A stretch of 6,703 nt of DNA. Origin: Spirochaetales bacterium. Lineage in GTDB: Bacteria > Spirochaetota > Spirochaetia > Sphaerochaetales > Sphaerochaetaceae. The stretch is taken from the NCBI GenBank assembly GCA_012519125.1, contig JAAYQY010000132.1, positions 1 to 6,703 of the forward strand, written 5' to 3'. The position numbers and the translations under genes are program-made. The notes below the pieces were generated by a model. That model made no database searches. It was given only the letters and a program-made list of their open reading frames with translations, and was not told the DNA's origin. Below are positions 1 through 4,584 of this stretch, piece after piece. The number at the start of each line of letters is the position of its first letter. The first letter of the stretch is position 1.

Positions 1-6
1 CCTCCC
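1..6 (-). promoter_or_regulatory. Shine-Dalgarno of a divergent gene just outside the left edge
   Basis: On the minus strand the window ends in GGGAGG, a near-ideal ribosome-binding site. No start codon is visible, so the coding start would lie a few bases beyond position 1. A strong minus-strand promoter about 40 bases upstream (44-73) supports this. The product cannot be seen. That a gene starts there is inferred from the promoter and Shine-Dalgarno pair. Confidence 0.5.
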
Positions 7-43
7 AGAAAAGCGTGCAAGATCCCTTCTGTCCTTCACGGAA

Positions 44-73
44 ACTATACAACCAGAGAAAAACATATGTCAA
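44..73 (-). promoter_or_regulatory. Strong sigma-70-type promoter, divergent (leftward)
   Basis: Read on the minus strand, TTGACA (68-73, exact consensus -35) is followed by an 18-base spacer and TATAGT (44-49, five of six bases of the -10 consensus). Transcription would start near position 37 and give a short leader ending in the GGGAGG at 1-6. This is the best-matching -35/-10 pair in the window. It shows that the gene left of the window is divergent from the regulator at 522 and may share its control region. Confidence 0.6.
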
Positions 74-319
74 TACCTAAGGTTTTTCCTTGGATGCTAT
101 TCTTCCCCAACACCTGTATGGATTTAATAACATGTTATACTATTTATGTTTATACTTATTTATGCTTATGACATCCTTCTTTGAAAGAGGGCAGTATCCT
201 CTCTCGGGCATGAGAAAGCTCTCCTTTGTGCACCAACTTCCTACATGGGGAATTTCCTATGTCGCATGAAAGAAGTTTTTCCTGTTGTCACATACATTTT
301 TTCTACGCATCCAGCTATA

Positions 320-331
320 TGGAATATTCCA
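320..331. repeat. 12-bp perfect palindrome, candidate operator
   Basis: TGGAATATTCCA reads identically on both strands. It lies in the intergenic region about 190 bases upstream of the first regulator. Related GGAA/TTCC inverted repeats occur at 249-257 (GGAATTTCC) and 421-433 (TTTCCTTGGGAAA). A protein-binding role is inferred from symmetry alone. Confidence 0.35.
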
Positions 332-415
332 AACCTTTTATACATAACTGGATAGAGCAAATCCACATAATCTCATTCTTTGGACAAACCTATAACATAT
401 TCGCCTGTTTTACCA

Positions 416-444
416 TTGCTTTTCCTTGGGAAATACCGTATACA
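416..444 (+). promoter_or_regulatory. Possible promoter of the first GntR regulator
   Basis: TTGCTT (416-421), a 17-base spacer and TATACA (439-444) give correct spacing but only moderate consensus matches. Transcription would start near 451 and leave a leader of about 70 bases. The spacer contains the inverted repeat TTTCC-TTG-GGAAA (421-433), and the -10 overlaps CGTATACA (437-444), which resembles CGTGTACA at 3698-3705 in front of the second regulator. A weak promoter overlapped by symmetric sites would fit a self-controlled regulator. Other AT-rich boxes upstream cannot be excluded. Confidence 0.3.
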
Positions 445-450
445 GAAAGA

Positions 451-473
451 AGTGATACCTTTGGTGAATCACT
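451..473. promoter_or_regulatory. Inverted repeat at the predicted transcription start, candidate operator
   Basis: AGTGAT (451-456) and ATCACT (468-473) are perfect inverted copies separated by 11 bases. An inner ACC/GGT pair (457-459, 463-465) extends the symmetry with a two-base offset. The site would cover +1 to +23 of the promoter proposed at 416-444, a normal place for a repressor operator. Binding is inferred. Confidence 0.35.
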
Positions 474-503
474 AATCAGGATTGCTCAATTTGTCTTATG
501 ACA

Positions 504-512
504 AAAGAAGGA
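504..512 (+). promoter_or_regulatory. Ribosome-binding site that sets the start of the first regulator
   Basis: AAAGAAGGA ends 9 bases before the ATG at 522. The in-frame ATG at 498 lies upstream of this site and has no purine-rich sequence before it (TTTGTCTT). This favours 522 (or the adjacent ATG at 525) over 498. Confidence 0.6.
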
Positions 513-521
513 ATACATACT

Positions 522-1265
522 ATGATGAACGGCAACACTATTTCTGGTTCTGAAACAAAGTCAACAACCATTGCAAACAAACTCGAGGAAGAAATCCTCG
601 CGAAAAAATACAAAGCGGGAGAAAATCTTCCCAGCCAGCATGAGTTGGCTACTCAATTCAATGCCTCCAGCCGAAGTGTTCGTGAAGCGTTCAAAAACCT
701 CGAAGCCAAAGGCCTTATCAAGGTAAAGCAAGGCAAGAAGGCGATTGTGCAGAGCAACAGCCTCGACCAGTTCGTGGAATCGTTGTCAGCCTCCATGATC
801 AGCAAGCAGGCTCCGGACAAAAAACTGCTCACCGACTTGATGCAGGTTCGCACCACCATTGAAGTTTCCGCTTCCAGAGAGCTCTCCCGTGATCCCAACC
901 GCATGTTGATCGTCCGTTCGCTCGACAGGGCTTGCACCAAGATGGAACACCTGCTGCCCACCATGGAAAGCGGCAAGGACCTGGAAGCCATCAGACAGTT
1001 CAAGGCAACGGAGTTTGAGTTCCATGCTGCTTTGATCAAGTCCAACGACAACATCATCCTCTCCTCCATCTATGAGAACCTTGCTCCCCAGCTCTATGCA
1101 GCCATGGACAGACTTCCCGAGACCTATGGAGAACAGAGGAAAAAGGTGAACGAATATCGTTACCTCGTTGAAGCCCTTGAGAATGGACAGACCGACCTTG
1201 CCGTAGCATTGACTCTGGTCAACCTAACCAACATCCGTGACAAGTTCGAAACACTCGATCTGTAG
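522..1265 (+). CDS. GntR-family (FadR-type) transcriptional regulator, first paralogue
   Basis: A 247-residue DNA-binding repressor or activator. Residues about 13-80 form the GntR winged helix-turn-helix: LPSQHELATQFNASSRSVREA is typical, followed by LEAKGLIKVKQGKKA for the wing. Residues about 98-240 match the helical FCD effector domain (LMQVRTTIEVSASREL, then EFEFHAALIKSNDNIIL). Of the usual FCD metal ligands only H168 is present. The expected second and third histidines are Y212 and N234, and the Asp position is E164, so the effector pocket is probably metal-free. The gene sits 97 bases upstream of the sucrose-phosphate synthase, with a terminator between them. It is paralogous to the regulator at 3769 (by eye about 60% identical in the DNA-binding half, less in the FCD half). 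Start 522 is chosen over 498 by its ribosome-binding site. The family is certain; ligand and targets are unknown, and control of the synthase is inferred from position. Confidence 0.9.
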   Translation: MMNGNTISGSETKSTTIANKLEEEILAKKYKAGENLPSQHELATQFNASSRSVREAFKNLEAKGLIKVKQGKKAIVQSNSLDQFVESLSASMISKQAPDKKLLTDLMQVRTTIEVSASRELSRDPNRMLIVRSLDRACTKMEHLLPTMESGKDLEAIRQFKATEFEFHAALIKSNDNIILSSIYENLAPQLYAAMDRLPETYGEQRKKVNEYRYLVEALENGQTDLAVALTLVNLTNIRDKFETLDL

Positions 1266-1285
1266 CATCACCCTTGCATAACATG

Positions 1286-1311
1286 GCCACCCATCTGGGT
1301 GGCTTTTATTT
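1286..1311 (+). terminator. Rho-independent terminator after the first regulator
   Basis: GCCACCC (1286-1292), loop ATCT, GGGTGGC (1297-1303), then TTTTATTT. A 7-bp GC-rich stem with a tetraloop and U-rich tail is a classical terminator. It leaves only about 50 bases before the synthase start, so the synthase needs its own promoter or read-through. Confidence 0.85.
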
Positions 1312-1347
1312 GCCCTTTGACAGATATCGCCATATGTGCAACCATTT

Positions 1348-1357
1348 AGGAAAGAGG
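1348..1357 (+). promoter_or_regulatory. Ribosome-binding site that sets the synthase start
   Basis: AGGAAAGAGG lies 5 bases before ATG 1363. An in-frame GTG at 1336 lies upstream of this site and would add nine residues. The family begins right at the MYIAIINLHG strand, so 1363 is the start. Confidence 0.7.
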
Positions 1358-1362
1358 TTACT

Positions 1363-3504
1363 ATGTATATAGCAATTATCAACTTACATGGACTTGTTCG
1401 CAGTGACAACATAGAAATGGGACGCGATGCCGATACAGGAGGACAAACCAGATACGTCGTCGACTTGGTAAAAGAACTCGGGAAGCGCGATGATGTCGAA
1501 GTGGATTTGTTCACCCGTCTCATCAAGGATGCACGGTGTGACAAGGACTACCAGAAGAGTGTGGAACAGGTTTCCGAGCACGCCCGGATCATTCGACTAC
1601 CCTGCGGGGGAACCAAGTATATCCGCAAGGAGTTGCTCTGGCCTTACCTCGATGAGTATGTGGACAACCTCATTGCCTTCTTCCGCACCCAAGGCAGGGC
1701 TCCGGACATCATTCATGCCCACTATGCCGATGCAGGGTACGTTGCCACCGAGCTTACCACCTACTTCCCCACCCCGCTGGTATTCACCGGCCACTCATTG
1801 GGAAGGAACAAGCTTGAGTATCTCAAGAGCCAGGGAGTGAGCGATGAAAAGCTCGAGCAGTACTACCACATTTCCACCAGAATACGAAACGAAGAGCGCT
1901 CGATGCGCCATGCTGACCTAGTGATCACCAGCACCCACTATGAGAAAGATATTCTGTATGCCCCCTATGAATCACGGGACGAACAGAAAATGCAGGTCAT
2001 CCCTCCAGGACTCGACCTGGATACATTCTTTCCTTACTATCACTATGAGATCCAGGATCCAGCAATCACCGAAGAGATGAAACGCGCCCAATACTCCATG
2101 GGCAGGGAGTTGCAGCGCTTCCTCACCACCACGGAAAAGCCGTTCATCCTCGCCCTTTGCCGGCCTGAAGCCAGGAAAAACATCGACTTGCTCATCGAAA
2201 TCTACGGCAAGAGCAAGGAGTTGCAGGCCATTGCCAACCTGGTGATTGTTGCAGGAATCCGCGATGACATTGCCACCATGGAAGAAGGAGAGAAGCAGGT
2301 CCTCACCGATATGCTCCTCTTGATGGACCGCTACGACCTGTACGGCAAGATGGCTATTCCCAAGCATCATAATCCCGAGCGCGATGTTCCCGAACTCTAC
2401 CGGTTGGCTGCGATGAAACGCGGCATCTTCGTCAGTACCGCAGCACTGGAGAACTTCGGTCTCACCTTCATCGAAGCATCCGCAGTAGGACTTCCCTTTG
2501 TCGGAACCGACAAGGGAGGAGTACAGGACATCAAGCAGAACTGCGACAGTGGTGTCTTGGTCGATATCTCTGACCACAAAGCCATCTCTGATGCCCTGTA
2601 TCAGCTTCTCACCGACACAGATGCTTGGCACACCTACTCCGAGCATGGGGTACAGAATATCCGCAAGGTCTACAACTGGACATCGCATGCCGATACCTAC
2701 CTTGGCCATCTCGAAACGATTTCTTCAAGCAAGAAGCAGGAGCCTGCACTCGCCTCACGTCTTGCACAACTTGAGCATCTGTTGGTCTCAGACATCGACA
2801 ACACGCTCACCGGAGACAAGGAAGGAGCAGAAGCGTTGGCCGCCATTCTTACCAAGAACCAGAATAAACTTGGATTTGCCGTCGCCACCGGGCGAAGCCT
2901 TGAGTCAGCTCTTGAAGTGCTGGAGGCCCATGCCTTCCCCAAGCCTGACATCCTCATCACTGCGGTAGGAAGCGAGATACACTATGCAGATGGCCAGCTC
3001 CAGGACAAAGGGTGGTCCAACTTCATCAGAAGACGGTGGAAACCGGAACGCATTCGCAAGCTCCTTTCCGAGCTGCCTGCATTGCAACTGCAGCAGGGGG
3101 AAGGAACCCAACGGGACTATAAGATCAGCTATACCGTAGTTGAAAACGCTGACATCAAGCAGCTGATGCAAACCATCCGAGACCTTCTGGATGAGCAGAA
3201 AGCACCTTGTCATCTGGTACTCAGCCATGATACCTATCTGGACATCCTCCCCTATCGTGCCAACAAGGGTGATGCCATCCAATACATCTCCTGGAAGTGG
3301 AAGATTGACCCGACCCGTATCATCGCAGCAGGTGACAGTGGGAACGACAGGGATATGTTCTCCAGGCAGCGCAAGTCCATCATTGTGGCGAATCACGAAG
3401 CGTCTCTTGACTCAATGAAAAAGAGCAAGCATCGTTTCTTTGCCAGCGAAGCCTCTGCCAAAGGGGTCATCGAGGGGTTGAAGCACTTCAAAGTCCTCTC
3501 ATAA
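1363..3504 (+). CDS. Sucrose-phosphate synthase fused to a sucrose-phosphatase-like HAD domain
   Basis: A 713-residue cytoplasmic protein of two domains. Residues 1-450 are a GT4 (GT-B fold) glycosyltransferase of the sucrose-phosphate synthase type, which transfers glucose from a nucleotide sugar to fructose-6-phosphate. Visible motifs are the glycine loop GRDADTGGQTRYV (20-32), HAHYADAGYVA (118-128), the SPS-typical TGHSLGRNK (142-150), RPEARKN (267-273) and the E-x7-E motif at E363/E371. After a short linker, residues 470-713 form a HAD phosphatase of the sucrose-6-phosphatase type: motif I DIDNT (D477, D479), motif II T509-G-R, motif III K635 and motif IV GDSGND (D658, D662). All catalytic HAD positions are present, so the protein could make sucrose in one polypeptide. 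In cyanobacterial and plant synthases the equivalent domain is generally regarded as inactive. Substrate is inferred from motifs: mannosylfructose-phosphate synthase is a close relative and cannot be fully excluded. The gene is flanked by two paralogous GntR regulators. Confidence 0.88.
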   Translation: MYIAIINLHGLVRSDNIEMGRDADTGGQTRYVVDLVKELGKRDDVEVDLFTRLIKDARCDKDYQKSVEQVSEHARIIRLPCGGTKYIRKELLWPYLDEYVDNLIAFFRTQGRAPDIIHAHYADAGYVATELTTYFPTPLVFTGHSLGRNKLEYLKSQGVSDEKLEQYYHISTRIRNEERSMRHADLVITSTHYEKDILYAPYESRDEQKMQVIPPGLDLDTFFPYYHYEIQDPAITEEMKRAQYSMGRELQRFLTTTEKPFILALCRPEARKNIDLLIEIYGKSKELQAIANLVIVAGIRDDIATMEEGEKQVLTDMLLLMDRYDLYGKMAIPKHHNPERDVPELYRLAAMKRGIFVSTAALENFGLTFIEASAVGLPFVGTDKGGVQDIKQNCDSGVLVDISDHKAISDALYQLLTDTDAWHTYSEHGVQNIRKVYNWTSHADTYLGHLETISSSKKQEPALASRLAQLEHLLVSDIDNTLTGDKEGAEALAAILTKNQNKLGFAVATGRSLESALEVLEAHAFPKPDILITAVGSEIHYADGQLQDKGWSNFIRRRWKPERIRKLLSELPALQLQQGEGTQRDYKISYTVVENADIKQLMQTIRDLLDEQKAPCHLVLSHDTYLDILPYRANKGDAIQYISWKWKIDPTRIIAAGDSGNDRDMFSRQRKSIIVANHEASLDSMKKSKHRFFASEASAKGVIEGLKHFKVLS

Positions 3505-3521
3505 ATACAAGAAGATTGTAC

Positions 3522-3548
3522 AAAATGGGGCTCAATGAGCCCCATTTT
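3522..3548. terminator. Strong terminator after the synthase, probably bidirectional
   Basis: AAAATGGGGCTC (3522-3533), loop AAT, GAGCCCCATTTT (3537-3548): a perfect 12-bp stem with an A-tract before and a U-tract at the end of the right arm. It isolates the synthase from the second regulator. Nothing on the minus strand nearby needs it. Confidence 0.88.
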
Positions 3549-3631
3549 CATGTGCAAGGCAGAACCGAAGTAGGTCCATCCTATGTCCAATGTTGTACAT
3601 TTTCCATGTAACTTCTTACAAGAAAATCAAC

Positions 3632-3642
3632 TGATGACATCA
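3632..3642. promoter_or_regulatory. 11-base palindrome, candidate operator
   Basis: TGATG-A-CATCA is a perfect inverted repeat around a central A, about 25 bases upstream of the proposed -35. Its ATGACATC core recurs at 3720-3727 in the same control region and at 168-175 upstream of the first regulator. A binding role for one of the two paralogous regulators is a guess from symmetry and recurrence. Confidence 0.35.
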
Positions 3643-3665
3643 ATTATTTTTTTGATATCCAAGTG

Positions 3666-3694
3666 TTGCATATACTTATGAAATATATTATAGT
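3666..3694 (+). promoter_or_regulatory. Probable promoter of the second regulator
   Basis: TTGCAT (3666-3671), 17-base spacer, TATAGT (3689-3694). The -10 matches five of six consensus bases and the -35 three. The start would be near 3701, giving a leader of about 68 bases, similar to that proposed for the first regulator. TGTACA (3700-3705) lies on the predicted start. Confidence 0.45.
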
Positions 3695-3768
3695 TGGCGT
3701 GTACATAAACTTAGTACGTATGACATCATTAGGTCTTACATTGCTTCGAACATAACAAGGAAGAAGAA

Positions 3769-4521
3769 ATGGAATACATTTCACAAACAAAATCAGCGAG
3801 AATCGCTGCTACCTTGGAAGAGATGATTCTTGACAATAGGCTCAAGAGTGGATCATTTCTCCCATCCCAGCAAGTACTTGCTGACCAGTTCAATACATCC
3901 AGCCGCCCGATTCGGGAAGCATTGAAGTTGCTGGAAGCAAAGGGACTGGTAGTCATTGCCCAGGGAAGACGGGCACAGGTAAGAAGTAATAGTCTCGATC
4001 AATATGTGGAGTCAATCTCCACCAGTATCGTCAACAGCAAGATCAATCCTGCGAAGCTGATGAGAAACCTCATGCAGGTTCGCATTACCGTTGCAACCAG
4101 TGCTGCAAGAGGATTCACCCGGCTTGAGAACCGTGAGGAATACCTCGCCCAGCTTTGGAATTCCAGCAACCGGATGGAAGCTTCCATTCCTCTCATCTAC
4201 CAAAAAGATGCAAGGGGTATCGCGGAGTTTCAGAAGGCTGAGGCAGAATTCCACAGGACCTTGGTATTTGCAAACGGCAACCAGATTCTTACCTGTATCT
4301 ATGATAACCTCTCTCCGATGCTTGACAGTGTCATGAACACCATCAAGTTCACCTCAGCCCAGGTAGAGAAACGGTCAAAGGACTACTCCTACTTGTGCGA
4401 AGCCCTGCAGAATGGACAGACAGACCTGGCAGTCGCCTTGGTCTTGGTAACCCTGACCACCTTGGAGACAAAGGTGATGGATCATTACCCGGATGAAAGC
4501 GCCATGGTCTCCTACGCCTGA
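3769..4521 (+). CDS. GntR-family (FadR-type) transcriptional regulator, second paralogue
   Basis: A 250-residue regulator with the same architecture as the one at 522: GntR winged helix (about residues 7-75; LPSQQVLADQFNTSSRPIRE, wing LEAKGLVVIAQGRRA), a conserved linker RSNSLDQYVES (72-82), and an FCD domain (about 92-235; LMQVRITVATSAARG, AEFHRTLVFANGNQILT). As in the first copy, H162 is kept while the other two FCD histidines are Y206 and T228, so a metal site is unlikely. The two copies align almost without gaps. The recognition-helix segments SSRSVREA and SSRPIREA are very close, so overlapping operators are plausible. AAGGAAG ends about 6 bases before the ATG and is a good ribosome-binding site. 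The protein has a short C-terminal extension. It lies downstream of the synthase, behind a strong terminator with its own promoter. Ligand and targets are unknown. Confidence 0.9.
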   Translation: MEYISQTKSARIAATLEEMILDNRLKSGSFLPSQQVLADQFNTSSRPIREALKLLEAKGLVVIAQGRRAQVRSNSLDQYVESISTSIVNSKINPAKLMRNLMQVRITVATSAARGFTRLENREEYLAQLWNSSNRMEASIPLIYQKDARGIAEFQKAEAEFHRTLVFANGNQILTCIYDNLSPMLDSVMNTIKFTSAQVEKRSKDYSYLCEALQNGQTDLAVALVLVTLTTLETKVMDHYPDESAMVSYA

Positions 4522-4534
4522 TCACACCTTTGCT

Positions 4535-4563
4535 TTGGCAAAAAGCCTCCCCTGTGGTATAGT
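4535..4563 (+). promoter_or_regulatory. Extended -10 promoter of the ABC ATPase, inside a terminator hairpin
   Basis: TTGGCA (4535-4540; five of six), 17-base spacer, TATAGT (4558-4563; five of six), preceded by TGG as in extended -10 promoters. Transcription would begin near 4570, only about 15 bases before the ATG at 4585. The -10 box is in the loop of the hairpin at 4545-4575. RNA started here therefore lacks the left arm, and its ribosome-binding site stays free. Confidence 0.6.
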
Positions 4564-4584
4564 CCCGGTGGAGGCCTTTTTTTT
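4545..4584 (+). terminator. Terminator of the second regulator, overlapping the ATPase ribosome-binding site
   Basis: GCCTCC (4545-4550) pairs with GGAGGC (4570-4575) across a 19-base loop that can pair further (CC/GG at 4551-4552 and 4567-4568). One C is followed by eight T (4577-4584) that end directly at the ATPase ATG, and AAAAA precedes the left arm. The long loop makes it weaker than the other terminators. The right arm is also the ATPase Shine-Dalgarno. Confidence 0.65.
4567..4574 (+). promoter_or_regulatory. Ribosome-binding site of the ABC ATPase within the hairpin arm
   Basis: GGTGGAGG lies 10 bases before ATG 4585, separated mainly by a T-tract. In read-through RNA from the upstream regulator it would be paired in the hairpin. 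In RNA from the local promoter it would be unpaired. Confidence 0.6.

Larger units (their letters stand above)
1..521. other. Non-coding control region between divergent genes
   Basis: About 520 bases without a convincing gene. Seen here: a leftward promoter (44-73); an AT-rich stretch at 121-170; AGAGG/CCTCT hairpin potential at 186-202; and a series of GGAA/TTCC inverted repeats at 249-257, 320-331 and 421-433. A possible rightward promoter lies at 416-444, and an AGTGAT...ATCACT inverted repeat at 451-473. An open frame of about 90 codons (226-501) uses a TTG start, lacks a ribosome-binding site, has unconvincing composition and is not called. The size and the number of palindromes suggest a regulated divergent promoter region. 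Confidence 0.6.
3549..3768. other. Control region of the second regulator
   Basis: About 220 AT-rich bases without a gene. It contains TTGTACAT (3593-3600), the perfect 11-base palindrome TGATGACATCA (3632-3642), a likely promoter (3666-3694), CGTGTACATAA (3698-3708) at the predicted transcription start, and TATGACATC (3719-3727). TATACTTAT and TATGACATC also occur at 151-159 and 167-175, in the control region of the first regulator. The symmetric and shared elements are candidate operators, inferred from sequence only. Confidence 0.5.

Noticed and set aside
140..211. Minus-strand 23-codon open frame (ATG at 211) preceded by AGGAG
   Set aside because: A ribosome-binding-site-like sequence is present at sensible spacing, but the peptide (starting MPERGYCPLSKKD) is short, runs into the AT-rich tract and has no independent support. 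It may be chance.
226..501. Plus-strand open frame of about 91 codons starting with TTG
   Set aside because: There is no ribosome-binding site. The composition looks like translated AT-rich non-coding DNA (many Phe, Ile, His, Ser), no family is recognised, and it runs across the proposed promoter and inverted repeats.
498..521. Upstream ATG extending the first regulator by eight residues
   Set aside because: The ribosome-binding site (504-512) lies downstream of this ATG and correctly spaced for 522. The extra residues are not part of the GntR fold.
1317..1348. Exact TTGACA as a complete promoter for the synthase
   Set aside because: No recognisable -10 at 16-18 bases; the closest AT-rich hexamer is at about 20 bases and overlaps the ribosome-binding site. 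It is kept only as an open question.
1336..1362. Upstream GTG extending the synthase by nine residues
   Set aside because: The purine-rich site at 1348-1357 serves ATG 1363, and the family starts at the MYIAIINLHG strand.
1972..2709. Long minus-strand open frame (about 245 codons) opposite the synthase
   Set aside because: It is fully antisense to conserved synthase motifs, has no recognised domain and looks like a codon-bias shadow.
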